A stretch of DNA of 64,000 bases, from assembly GCA_040403095.1 (NCBI GenBank), contig JBBALI010000014.1, forward strand, positions 15,896 to 79,895. Reading direction: 5' to 3'. Source of the DNA: JAQVCM01 sp040403095. GTDB lineage: Bacteria > Bacteroidota > Bacteroidia > Flavobacteriales_D > Crocinitomicaceae. The position numbers and the translations under genes were made by a program. Each line of letters begins with the position of its first letter. The first letter of the stretch is position 1. Below are positions 1 to 7,390 of this stretch, in pieces. Below the pieces are notes generated by a model. That model was not told the origin of the DNA. It did no database searches and was given only the letters and a program-made list of their open reading frames with translations.

Positions 1-1
1 A

Positions 2-145
2 GGAAAAGACGGCGGTGCGATGGCTAATTTATGCGATGTAGAAGTGAGAGCGCCCGAATCAAAATACGCCGACCGAGCGCAAGAAATTCACATCAAAGTG
101 ATTCACAGCTTGATTGATTATGTAGAAACTTATTTGTTGGATTAA
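2..145 (+). CDS. gmhA: Phosphoheptose isomerase (SIS domain), C-terminal end only
   Basis: The gene runs in from before the window and only its last 47 codons are present, ending in TAA at 143-145. The visible tail contains LCDVEVRAPES followed by RAQEIHIKVIHSLIDYVE, which matches the C-terminus of GmhA-type SIS isomerases. In that family the Q-E-x-H-I-x-x-I-H helix lies at the active site. The enzyme converts sedoheptulose 7-phosphate to glycero-manno-heptose 7-phosphate for LPS or S-layer heptose. It is convergent with the cystathionine-synthase gene that follows. The family is clear from the tail, but other SIS proteins such as DiaA share the motif, so the exact function rests on the missing N-terminus. 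Confidence 0.7.
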   Translation, partial: GKDGGAMANLCDVEVRAPESKYADRAQEIHIKVIHSLIDYVETYLLD

Positions 146-157
146 TTCATTTGACAT

Positions 158-1648
158 TTATTGCTTTAGATTTTCAAAAATTTCAATGATTTCATCGATT
201 GGCTCTTCACCAATTGAAAGTCTCAAAATATTTTTATCTAATCCAATTTCTTGCAACTTTTTTTGACCTTCGGTAGTCTTCGTCAATTGATAATGTGCTA
301 AGTAAACATAAGGCATTGCCAATGTAAAATTGGTGCCCAAACTTGGTCCTTTTAACATCAGTAAACGGTCATAATATTCATCTAAATTTTGATCAAAAAC
401 AATCGAAAATATGCCAGGAATTACATTTTTGTCATTGCAGATTTTCAAATAATTCTCCCAAGAAGCTGGCTGATAAATCGAAAAAACTTGCCTCACAAAC
501 TTTTGTTTACTAATATATTGGTAAAACTTGCGACTATTTTCTGCTATTTTCCGCACCCTTTTCTCATACCTTTGAATTTCAAAACCCAACCTGCAAATTT
601 CGCCTTCAAAAGGAGCAATTAAATTGGATTCGAATGCATGTCTATTTGATTTCACAAACTCATTTTTGTCATTTAATATGATTGCACCCATCAACAAATC
701 TGCATTTCCACTGGCAAATTTGGTAAGACTTTCAATAATGATATCGCAATGTTCCAAAATGGAAACATTGAATGGAGTTGCCAAGGTGTTATCCGCTATT
801 AAAACGATTCCATACCTCTTGCAAAGCCCCGACAACCAAAACAAGTCAACACATTGCATCAATGGATTGGTAATTACTTCAGTAACAAGCGCTGCAACAT
901 TTTTATGATTCGTTTCCAACCAATTTTCAAGTTGCCTTTTATTGTAAAAATTGATTTGCAAATGTAAAATTTCACTTCTTTTTTCTACAATTTCCATCGT
1001 ATCAATATACAACCATCCAAGTTGAACAACAACGCTTCTTTGCTTAATTTTTCTTGTTTGAATTACTGTTTCGCAAGCACAAAACAAGGCACTCATGCCA
1101 GAATTGGTCAACAGTATATCTTCGGAATTTACATTCGAATAACCACGCGATAAAACTTTCAAAATTTCGCTCTTTGCATCTTGATAATTCAGTTTTTTTT
1201 CATCAAAAAGATGACTTATTTGCTTGTTTTTAAATAAAATAGACTCCGCCCTCCTAGAACTAATAATTAAGCCAATGTTTCTGATATAATCTTTTGTTTT
1301 TTGGCAAAGTTCATCTTCTTCCTCAAAAATTAAAAACACGCAACCTTCACTTTCAATAAATTTAAACTTGAATTCGAGTAATTTCTCTAAAATCACTTTT
1401 GCACTCAAAGATGTAATTGGTAAAATTATTTGATTTATAGCTAATTGATATTTAAACTTTATAAAATCAACCAACTGGGTAACCAATTTATTTTGAAAAA
1501 ACCTTGGATATCCGGATTGCATTGCAGCCAATGCAGCAGGTTCGTTTTCTTCATAATCTATAATGTTTTGAAAGAAAGGCAAGCTTACTGAAATAGCGTG
1601 AGGATTACCTACTGGAATCGACTCACCAAAAGGCAATTGAGTTTTCAA
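158..1648 (-). CDS. Cystathionine gamma-synthase, fungal (Str2-like) type, PLP-dependent
   Basis: This is a 496-residue PLP enzyme of the Cys/Met-metabolism family. It should join an activated homoserine with cysteine to give cystathionine in methionine synthesis. The probable Schiff-base lysine is K310 in SLTKFASG, and D286-N287 in IADNTLATPF is the usual cofactor-binding aspartate region. Residues 5-51 carry LPFGESIPVGNPHAISVSLP and GYPRFF, a signature I know from long fungal cystathionine gamma-synthases rather than from the 380-400 residue bacterial MetB. The start is TTG, overlapping the TGA stop of the upstream partner as TTGA, so translational coupling is likely. Residues 60-170 are an extra region with no motif I recognise. 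The family is certain; the exact substrate is inferred. Confidence 0.82.
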   Translation of the reverse strand: MKTQLPFGESIPVGNPHAISVSLPFFQNIIDYEENEPAALAAMQSGYPRFFQNKLVTQLVDFIKFKYQLAINQIILPITSLSAKVILEKLLEFKFKFIESEGCVFLIFEEEDELCQKTKDYIRNIGLIISSRRAESILFKNKQISHLFDEKKLNYQDAKSEILKVLSRGYSNVNSEDILLTNSGMSALFCACETVIQTRKIKQRSVVVQLGWLYIDTMEIVEKRSEILHLQINFYNKRQLENWLETNHKNVAALVTEVITNPLMQCVDLFWLSGLCKRYGIVLIADNTLATPFNVSILEHCDIIIESLTKFASGNADLLMGAIILNDKNEFVKSNRHAFESNLIAPFEGEICRLGFEIQRYEKRVRKIAENSRKFYQYISKQKFVRQVFSIYQPASWENYLKICNDKNVIPGIFSIVFDQNLDEYYDRLLMLKGPSLGTNFTLAMPYVYLAHYQLTKTTEGQKKLQEIGLDKNILRLSIGEEPIDEIIEIFENLKQ

Positions 1649-2814
1649 TTTTCACAACAATTAAAAGTTAATGATTGATTCAAGTCATTTATTAAGTCAT
1701 CAGTATTTTCCAATCCGATGGCAATTCTTACTATTGAGTCATCCAATCCTTTTTCGATCAGATCTTCAAAAGAATTTGTTGCGTGACTCATTTTTGAAGG
1801 GATTTCTAAGCGAGAATCAGCGCTACCAAATGAAACTTTCTCACCAAAAAGTTTACATCTTTGAATAAAAAGCGCTGCTTTTTCTCCAGATTTTAATTTT
1901 ATAGTCAGAACTGACGGAATAATTCGAAATTGCAACTTTGCTAAATCATGTTGAGGATGCGATATTAAACCGGGGTATTTTACTTCTAAAATCTCGTCAT
2001 GCACTTCTAAAAATTGAGCAATTTTCAAAGCACTTTCTTCTTGTGCTTTCATTCTATATGTCAAAGTTGGCAATCCCAATGAAATGAGGAAAACATCAAA
2101 GGGGTTTTGAGAACGACCTTGTGCATTTGCCATGTATTTAAATTCTTGGTGCCAACTCTTTTCTTTGGAAACGATTGCTCCAGCAGTTGTACTTCCATGG
2201 CCTGAAATAAATTTCGTTGTGGAAAAAACTGAAAAATCTGCACCTAGAACTATTGGTTTTAAGGAAGCAAAAGTTGCCATGCTGTTATCAACTGCAAATA
2301 ATACTTTATTTTGATGAGCTAAATCAGCAATTGCTTTTATATCCACAATTTTCAAACTGGGATTAGTAGGAGATTCACATAAAATTAATTTGATTTGATG
2401 TTTGGATAAAATCTCTTCGACCGCTGATAAATTTGTAAAATCAACATAATGTGCTTTAATATTTCTTTTGTCAAAAAATATATTTAATAATCTGTAAGTG
2501 CCTCCATAACAATCTTTCTCAATCAAAATTTGATCTTCAAAATTTAAAACTGTTTCAAGTAATAACGCAATCGCAGAGATTCCAGTATGCGTGCATACAC
2601 AACCAAAACCTTCCTCCGCTTTTTTGAAAATTGTTTCTAAAGCATTTCTCGTTGGATTATCAGTTCTAGAATAATCATAAATCAACTCATTCGATTCATC
2701 TTGTCTTTTCAAATCGAAAGTTGCCGTATTATAAATTGGCAAATGGGTTGCACCGAATGGATCCTTGATTTGCGAATGTTGGGTAATGTTTGCTAATAAT
2801 GTTTCTAATTCCAT
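1645..2814 (-). CDS. Cystathionine gamma-synthase / lyase family PLP enzyme
   Basis: A 389-residue Cys/Met-metabolism PLP enzyme of normal bacterial length. It shows YSRTDNPTRN (48-57, phosphate-binding and substrate loop), VDNSMATFASLKP with D176, and K201 in FSTTKFISGHG as the Schiff-base lysine. It could be cystathionine gamma-synthase, O-acetylhomoserine sulfhydrylase, or cystathionine beta- or gamma-lyase; sequence alone does not separate these. It is the first gene of a two-gene operon with the fungal-type synthase, overlapping it by 4 bases, so the pair may carry out successive transsulfuration steps. The 5' leader (about 2837-2976) holds a methionine-rich leader peptide and a terminator, so expression is probably controlled by methionine attenuation. 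Confidence 0.82.
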   Translation of the reverse strand: MELETLLANITQHSQIKDPFGATHLPIYNTATFDLKRQDESNELIYDYSRTDNPTRNALETIFKKAEEGFGCVCTHTGISAIALLLETVLNFEDQILIEKDCYGGTYRLLNIFFDKRNIKAHYVDFTNLSAVEEILSKHQIKLILCESPTNPSLKIVDIKAIADLAHQNKVLFAVDNSMATFASLKPIVLGADFSVFSTTKFISGHGSTTAGAIVSKEKSWHQEFKYMANAQGRSQNPFDVFLISLGLPTLTYRMKAQEESALKIAQFLEVHDEILEVKYPGLISHPQHDLAKLQFRIIPSVLTIKLKSGEKAALFIQRCKLFGEKVSFGSADSRLEIPSKMSHATNSFEDLIEKGLDDSIVRIAIGLENTDDLINDLNQSLTFNCCEN

Positions 2815-2836
2815 CTGATTTATTTAATTTTTGGGC

Positions 2837-2865
2837 AAAAAAAAACCCCTGCAAAATGCAGAGGC
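2837..2865 (-). terminator. Attenuator terminator hairpin in the methionine operon leader
   Basis: Read on the minus strand, GCCTCTGC, a five-base loop, then GCAGGGG followed by nine U. The stem pairs CCTCTGC (2858-2864) with GCAGGGG (2846-2852), one pair being G-U. It lies about 22 bases upstream of the 2814 start codon, so it sits inside the leader of the operon rather than at its end. The 5' arm is perfectly complementary over 7 bases to GCAGAGG at 2906-2912 in the leader-peptide reading frame, giving a mutually exclusive antiterminator. Confidence 0.85.
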
Positions 2866-2891
2866 TTTAAGTATTCATTTATTTGTATTTT

Positions 2892-2960
2892 TTATACAAT
2901 ACTGCCCTCTGCGGAAAATTTCCACATCATCATAGACATATTGTACATTTTAAAATTCAT
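2892..2960 (-). CDS. Methionine-rich leader peptide (attenuation)
   Basis: A 22-codon open frame on the minus strand begins ATG at 2960 and ends TAA at 2892-2894. A shorter in-frame start at 2939 gives 15 residues, MSMMMWKFSAEGSIV. Six of the 22 residues are Met (positions 1, 5, 8, 10, 11, 12), with three in a row followed by Trp. The antiterminator arm GCAGAGG (2906-2912) lies inside the frame 13-19 bases after the last Met codon. A ribosome stalled on the Met codons would leave that arm free to pair with the terminator's 5' arm. A ribosome reaching the stop would cover it. The position, codon content and exclusive pairing are all as expected of a classical attenuator. No strong Shine-Dalgarno is visible, which is usual for this phylum. 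Confidence 0.8.
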   Translation of the reverse strand: MNFKMYNMSMMMWKFSAEGSIV

Positions 2961-2979
2961 ATTTTCTTGTTCTAGGGCA

Positions 2980-3011
2980 CAAAATTGATAAGCAAATTTC
3001 AATAAAACAAA
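2980..3011 (-). promoter_or_regulatory. Sigma-A type promoter of the methionine operon
   Basis: On the minus strand TTTG (3008-3011), a 20-base spacer, then CAATTTTG (2980-2987). The Bacteroidota consensus is TTTG / TAnnTTTG, so only the first base of the -7 box differs. Transcription would begin near 2973-2976, a few bases before the leader-peptide start at 2960. Confidence 0.55.
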
Positions 3012-3042
3012 CTTTTACTTACATTTATTTTATTTCTTTAAT

Positions 3043-3525
3043 CTAAACTTTGATTTTCTTTTCTCTGAAAGTAAAATACTTCTGACTTGTATAGCTGTAA
3101 AAAACGACTATAATAATGGTCAGAAACTTAGCCAAAGTTGGAAAGAAATGAAGGAATTCGACAAAAAACATCATCATGACGTAATTGAGGAAAAAGTTGG
3201 TCATTACCAGTATGAAGTAGCGAAATAATTGAACTCTTCCACTCAAATTAGACTCTGTCCAAACGATGTATTTTGACATTAAAAATCCTGTTGGAAAAGT
3301 GATGAAAAACGCCATGATCAAAGCGGCATTGTAGGGTTTTAAAATGACAAATCCCAAATCTAATACTTCCTTGTGCAGGATAAAATGAAAACTGATGAAA
3401 AACAAAACCAAATCCAATACCACATTTGTACCACCGCAAACGGCGTAGCGAAATGTTTGTAAAGGCATTATTTTCCTAAACAAAGGATGAAAAAAATCAA
3501 TAAAAGCGACTATTTTATCTCTCAT
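3043..3525 (-). CDS. GtrA family membrane protein
   Basis: A 160-residue protein with about four membrane segments. It begins with a short cytosolic stretch, then FRYAVCGGTNVVLDLVLFF, the first-helix glycine signature of the GtrA family. The C-terminus, FYSYTSQKYFTFREKK, is the conserved Y-x-x-x-[KR]-x-[FW]-x-F end of the family. GtrA-like proteins are thought to flip or present lipid-linked sugars during polysaccharide or O-antigen modification. The gene lies 8 bases downstream of the methylase gene and ends the three-gene run that starts with the phosphatase at 4713. The family assignment is strong; the substrate is unknown. Confidence 0.85.
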   Translation of the reverse strand: MRDKIVAFIDFFHPLFRKIMPLQTFRYAVCGGTNVVLDLVLFFISFHFILHKEVLDLGFVILKPYNAALIMAFFITFPTGFLMSKYIVWTESNLSGRVQLFRYFILVMTNFFLNYVMMMFFVEFLHFFPTLAKFLTIIIVVFYSYTSQKYFTFREKKIKV

Positions 3526-3533
3526 TTCAAATT

Positions 3534-4247
3534 CTAAGCTAATTTTCCGATGGCAAACATCGCAGGAATTTTACCAAAATCATAGGCATTTTCTCTCCAA
3601 TCTACAATGCGCATTGATTTGATTCGCTCGTCATAACAAGTTAAATTGGAAGCGATACACAAATAAGTTTCGTCCATTAATTCATTCAACAAATCTTCCA
3701 AAATGTGCATATTTCGGAATGGTGTATCCATAAATAAGTGCGTCATTCCTGTTTTGCGTGCTGAAATTTCAAACTCTTTCAGTTTGCGAATTCGTTCTTT
3801 TCTTTCTCTTGGTAAATATCCGTGAAAAGCAAATTCTTGCCCGTTAAAACCACTTCCAATCAATGTCAATAAAATGGAAGAAGGACCAACCAATGGCAAA
3901 ACGTGAATATTTTGTTGGTGTGCCAATGCAACTAGATTTCCACCTGGATCAGCAATTCCTGGACAACCAGCTTCAGATAGAATCGCCATATTTTGACCTT
4001 CACGAACCACTTTCAAAAATTGATTCAAATTTTCGTGCGGCGTTTTTTTGTTTAAAATGTAAAACGTTGATTCATCAATTGGAAATTCACGGTCTAATTT
4101 TCTCAGATATCTTCGCGCAGATTTCAAATCTTCAACTGCAAAAAATCTCAATTCCTTTGCAATGGCAATTACATCTGCGGGAATTACGTGCGAAGTGCCT
4201 TCACTTCCTAGAGTTGTTGGTAATAAGTATAATTTTCCAGCTGCCAT
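3534..4247 (-). CDS. RsmI-like SAM methyltransferase (tetrapyrrole methylase fold)
   Basis: A 237-residue protein of the tetrapyrrole (corrin/porphyrin) methylase superfamily. LYLLPTTLG at the N-terminus, AILSEAGCPGIADPGGNLV near residues 125-145 and LPLVGPSSILLTLIGSGF match the RsmI branch, which 2'-O-methylates C1402 of 16S rRNA. It is shorter than canonical RsmI (about 280) and lacks the usual C-terminal extension, as do many paralogues in this phylum, so the rRNA target is not assured. Its start lies 1 base after the stop of the phosphatase gene and its end is 8 bases before gtrA, so the three are probably co-transcribed. Confidence 0.8.
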   Translation of the reverse strand: MAAGKLYLLPTTLGSEGTSHVIPADVIAIAKELRFFAVEDLKSARRYLRKLDREFPIDESTFYILNKKTPHENLNQFLKVVREGQNMAILSEAGCPGIADPGGNLVALAHQQNIHVLPLVGPSSILLTLIGSGFNGQEFAFHGYLPRERKERIRKLKEFEISARKTGMTHLFMDTPFRNMHILEDLLNELMDETYLCIASNLTCYDERIKSMRIVDWRENAYDFGKIPAMFAIGKLA

Positions 4248-4248
4248 T

Positions 4249-4713
4249 TTACAATTGATTATTTTTAATTTTTTCTATAATTACTTCTGTTGCTTCATCC
4301 AACAAATCATACACATGTTCAAAACCAGATTGACCTCCAAAGTAAGGATCCGGTACTTCAGCATCTGAATTTGAAATTTCGTTTAAAATCAGCTTTACTT
4401 TCTTTTTATCTATTTCATTTTGTGCCAAAGCCAATACATTTTTCAAATTGCTTTGATCCATGACATAAATTAGATCGAACTCTTGAAAATCATTGGATTT
4501 GAATTGTCTAGCACGTAAAAATGAAATGTCAGTTCCTCTTTTTTTAGCAGTCTCCGTCATTCTGTGATCAGGTGCATCTCCGACATGAAATGCAGACGTT
4601 CCCGCAGAATCGACTTCTACTTTCAAGTTATTTTCAATCACTTTCTGGCGCAAAAGTCCATCAGCAAGTGGCGACCTGCAAATGTTCCCTAAACAAACCA
4701 TCAAAATTTTCAT
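4249..4713 (-). CDS. Low-molecular-weight protein tyrosine phosphatase
   Basis: A 154-residue enzyme with the family P-loop at the very N-terminus, VCLGNICRSPLADG, in which C7 is the nucleophile and R13 the phosphate-binding arginine of CX5R. DPYFGG near residue 120 supplies the general-acid aspartate. It is full length for the family. It would remove phosphate from phosphotyrosine, often on regulators of exopolysaccharide synthesis. It is the first gene of a tight three-gene run with the methylase and GtrA, and the polysaccharide-related GtrA fits that role. The start at 4713 is set by the motif sitting at residue 7. Confidence 0.92.
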   Translation of the reverse strand: MKILMVCLGNICRSPLADGLLRQKVIENNLKVEVDSAGTSAFHVGDAPDHRMTETAKKRGTDISFLRARQFKSNDFQEFDLIYVMDQSNLKNVLALAQNEIDKKKVKLILNEISNSDAEVPDPYFGGQSGFEHVYDLLDEATEVIIEKIKNNQL

Positions 4714-4775
4714 AGGTGCAAAGGTAAGGAGAATTTGGGATTAAGATGGTATGGAAGGTAGCAAGACGTTAAGAT

Positions 4776-4827
4776 TTTAATTTTTCTGTTGGGGCGCAAT
4801 GCATTGCGCCCCAACAGAAAAATTAAA
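4776..4827. repeat. 52-bp perfect palindrome (GTTGGGGCGCAATG family)
   Basis: Bases 4776-4801 are the exact reverse complement of 4802-4827, centred on ATGCAT. The core is GTTGGGGCGCAATG against CATTGCGCCCCAAC, flanked by A/T-rich arms. A second, outer inverted pair (4771-4780 and 4846-4855, AAGATTTTAA / TTAAAATCTT) surrounds it. It is far more GC-rich than its surroundings. The same 14-base core recurs at 11650-11679. It lies between divergent genes and could also act as a transcription barrier, but two copies point to a small mobile or REP-like element. Confidence 0.85.
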
Positions 4828-4937
4828 GTTGCGGAGCAACATGTCTTAAAATCTTTGTATCTAAAAACGAAATGCATCTTACCAAGCAACCTTTTAATTT
4901 GGAGAAAGTACTTAGAGAGAATTTAAATTACTTAGCC

Positions 4938-5876
4938 ATGAAAAAAATAATCATTTCAAGTGCGTTGGTTGTTATCGGATTAACAACAGCTTGCAAAAAG
5001 GAAGTTATCCCAACTCCTACCACAAATAGTTCCACAGATTTAAATGGCTTTCACAGTTCGAAAGTGAATCAGTTGAAACAAAACTTTACTGTTGATGCTG
5101 CGCTTGGTGCAACAATAGTGGGAAACAAAGGAACGAAAGTAACCATTTTTCCAAATGGTTTGAAATTTGCGAACGGGCAAACTGTTTCGGGGAACGTAAA
5201 TATCGAATTAGTAGAAATTTTTGACCGCGGAACAATGGTGCTTGCCAACAAGCCAACGATGGGGGTTTTACCAAATGGTGATTTAGCACCACTTGTTTCC
5301 GGAGGTGAATATTATTTAAAAATAACCCAAAATGGAAATGTCTTAAGCACAAATAATGGTGTTTTTGTGGAAGTTCCTTCGAATATTCCTGATAATGGAA
5401 TGCAGCTTTTCAATGGTTTAATTGATTTAAATGACAATTTAACTTGGGAATTGACAACAGATACAATAGTAGTTAATCAAGACTCTTTGGGTACGAATTA
5501 CGCCTTTTTTGATGATTCTTGGGGCTGGACAAATGTTGATCGTTTTTACGATGACCCAAGACCAAAAACAACCATTAAAGTGAAATTGCCCACTGGCTTT
5601 AATAATACAAATGCCAATGTTTACATCACATATGATGGAGAACCAACAGCTTTGGCGTCAATGGATATATTCACAACGGATGGATATTTTTCAGAACATT
5701 ACGGATTGATTCCTATCGGATTGGAAATTCATGTGATTGCGATTGCGATGATTGATGGACAATTGAATTACGCCATTATTCCTGAAACAGTTAACGCTAA
5801 CGAAATCATGATTATGCCAAGTTTTTCACCAATCAGTGAAACCGCTTTGGTTTCCTTGATTAATGACTTACCTTAG
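4938..5876 (+). CDS. Lipoprotein of unknown function
   Basis: The frame is open from 4872, but the ATG at 4938 gives a clean lipoprotein signal: MKKIIISSALVVIGLTTAC, with lipobox LTTAC and an acidic/Lys-rich linker after it. The mature part (about 290 residues) contains VTIFPNGLKFANGQTVSGNV, then an IELVEIFDRGTMVLANKPT stretch and LVSGGEYYLKI. I associate these with uncharacterised Bacteroidota surface lipoproteins that have an immunoglobulin-like beta-sandwich; I cannot name a function. It is probably anchored in the outer membrane. It stands alone on the plus strand and is followed by a strong terminator at 5901. Confidence 0.75.
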   Translation: MKKIIISSALVVIGLTTACKKEVIPTPTTNSSTDLNGFHSSKVNQLKQNFTVDAALGATIVGNKGTKVTIFPNGLKFANGQTVSGNVNIELVEIFDRGTMVLANKPTMGVLPNGDLAPLVSGGEYYLKITQNGNVLSTNNGVFVEVPSNIPDNGMQLFNGLIDLNDNLTWELTTDTIVVNQDSLGTNYAFFDDSWGWTNVDRFYDDPRPKTTIKVKLPTGFNNTNANVYITYDGEPTALASMDIFTTDGYFSEHYGLIPIGLEIHVIAIAMIDGQLNYAIIPETVNANEIMIMPSFSPISETALVSLINDLP

Positions 5877-5900
5877 TTAAATTGTAGTTTGTTTGAACAG

Positions 5901-5937
5901 AAAGCCGGATGAATATATTTCATTCGGCTTTTTTTAT
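5901..5937 (+). terminator. Rho-independent terminator after the lipoprotein gene
   Basis: AAAGCCGGATGAA pairs with TTCATTCGGCTTT across a short TATA loop, followed by a run of T. One pair is G-U and the remaining twelve are Watson-Crick. Confidence 0.85.
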
Positions 5938-6047
5938 TTTTCATTTTTTTCACATTAGTGCTCTAAATGTTTTTGATTATCTATTTAAAATCATAAAAAA
6001 AAGGAAAAATATTCGAAACGCAAAAACAATAGTAACTTTAAAATGTT

Positions 6048-6080
6048 CAAACTTCAAGTTTGGCAATTGAATATTCAATT
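6048..6080. promoter_or_regulatory. Two adjacent palindromes upstream of the flavoprotein gene
   Basis: CAAACTT-C-AAGTTTG (6048-6062) is followed two bases later by the perfect 16-base palindrome AATTGAATATTCAATT (6065-6080). They end 17 bases before the start at 6098, a usual place for repressor operators or a 5'-UTR hairpin. No regulator gene is adjacent, so this is a suggestion from symmetry only. Confidence 0.35.
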
Positions 6081-6097
6081 TTCGCTGCAATTATTTA

Positions 6098-7351
6098 ATG
6101 ATGAAAAAAGATGTGATAATTATTGGCGCTGGACTTTCAGGTTTAGCGGCAGCGATACATTTGCAAAATGACGGTCGTGAAGTTTTTATTATTGAATCAA
6201 CCGACAGGGCTGGTGGCAGAATTAAAACAGATTTACATGAAGGTTTTCGCTTAGATAGAGGATTTCAAGTATTGTTGACTGCTTATCCAGAAGCGAAGAA
6301 AATTTTGGATTACGAAGCATTAAATCTTCAAAAAATGTTGCCTGGAGCAAACGTTATTTATGATGGTGGAAGCTTTGAAGTTTCAGATCCATTTCGTCAA
6401 CCGTCTGCCCTTTTCTCTACAGTTTTTGCACCTGTGGGATCATTGAAAGACAAAATAAAAACCTTTCTACTTAAAAAGAAATTACAGAAACAGAGTATTG
6501 AGGAAATTTTCAATCAACCTGAAACTACAACCCTTGAAAAAATCAAGGCATATGGATTCAGTTCAAAAATGATCAATCGTTTTTATGGTCCTTTTATGGC
6601 GGGAATTTACCTTGAAAATAAACTTAAAACCTCGAGTCGAATATTTGACTTTGTGATGAAAATGTTTTCAGAAGGTGATGCAGCCATACCAGCATTGGGA
6701 ATGGAAGAAATTCCGAAACAATTGGCTTCAAAACTACCTAAAGATTGTTTCTTGTTTAATCAAAAAGTGGTTGATATTATTGACAATAAAGTATACACAG
6801 AAGATGGAAAATGTTTTGAAGCAGCCCAAATTTTAATTGCAACAAATGCAAACGAATTAAGCAGAAAATACTTTCCGCAACAAAAAATTGAAAAGCAGCA
6901 AGTAACCAATGTTTATTTTGAAGCTAATGAGGCACCTGTGAAAAAAGCGATTGTAACTTTAAACGCCTCTGAAAATAGAAAGTGGATAAATAATCTCACG
7001 GTGCTCAGCAATGTTTCGAAAGCTTATGCGCCAGAAGGAAAGGTTTTGATTTCTGTTTCCTGCAATGGACTTTTGAATGAGGAAGATGAATTGATAGCTG
7101 AAAACATGAAAAAAGAGTTACTTCCTTGGTATGGAGAAGCGGTCTTGCGGTGGAAAATGCTGAAAACATATAAAATTCATTACGCTTTGCCGAATCAAGA
7201 AACAGTTTCAGATAAGATTAGTTCCTCTGAAATACAAATATCAGAATCTCTATTCATTTGTGGGGATCATTTATTGAATGGCTCCATCAATGCAGCGCTT
7301 AAAACTGGAAGAATTGCAGCCGAATCAATGAAGTTGAATTGCGAAAAGTAG
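6098..7351 (+). CDS. FAD-dependent amine oxidase / phytoene-desaturase-like protein
   Basis: A 417-residue flavoprotein. The N-terminus has the dinucleotide fold DVIIIGAGLSGLAAAIHLQ (GxGxxG), the ribose-binding acidic residue in FIIES, and the GGR motif RAGGRIKTD that marks the protoporphyrinogen oxidase / phytoene desaturase / amine oxidase clan. The C-terminus, LFICGDHLLNGSINAALKTGRIAAE, is the second FAD-contact motif. LDRGFQVLLTAYPEAK near residue 60 is typical of the group annotated as protoporphyrinogen-oxidase-like in Bacteroidota. The substrate is unknown. Two consecutive ATG codons at 6098 and 6101 both serve as plausible starts. It is convergent with the deacetylase gene. Confidence 0.83.
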   Translation: MMKKDVIIIGAGLSGLAAAIHLQNDGREVFIIESTDRAGGRIKTDLHEGFRLDRGFQVLLTAYPEAKKILDYEALNLQKMLPGANVIYDGGSFEVSDPFRQPSALFSTVFAPVGSLKDKIKTFLLKKKLQKQSIEEIFNQPETTTLEKIKAYGFSSKMINRFYGPFMAGIYLENKLKTSSRIFDFVMKMFSEGDAAIPALGMEEIPKQLASKLPKDCFLFNQKVVDIIDNKVYTEDGKCFEAAQILIATNANELSRKYFPQQKIEKQQVTNVYFEANEAPVKKAIVTLNASENRKWINNLTVLSNVSKAYAPEGKVLISVSCNGLLNEEDELIAENMKKELLPWYGEAVLRWKMLKTYKIHYALPNQETVSDKISSSEIQISESLFICGDHLLNGSINAALKTGRIAAESMKLNCEK

Positions 7352-7390
7352 TTCTTGATAAAAAATAAAATTTACCGCACTAGCAAAAGT

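Noticed and set aside
2061..2314. Open frames on both strands within the 1645-2814 gene
   Set aside because: Alternative frames of a strongly conserved PLP enzyme.
2892..2960. Idea that the leader region is a SAM riboswitch
   Set aside because: No SAM-I/II-like arrangement of stems is seen; a Met-rich open frame with a complementary terminator arm explains the layout better.
4776..4827. Palindrome as an ordinary shared terminator
   Set aside because: It lies between divergent genes, upstream of both, and recurs elsewhere; a terminator has no role there.
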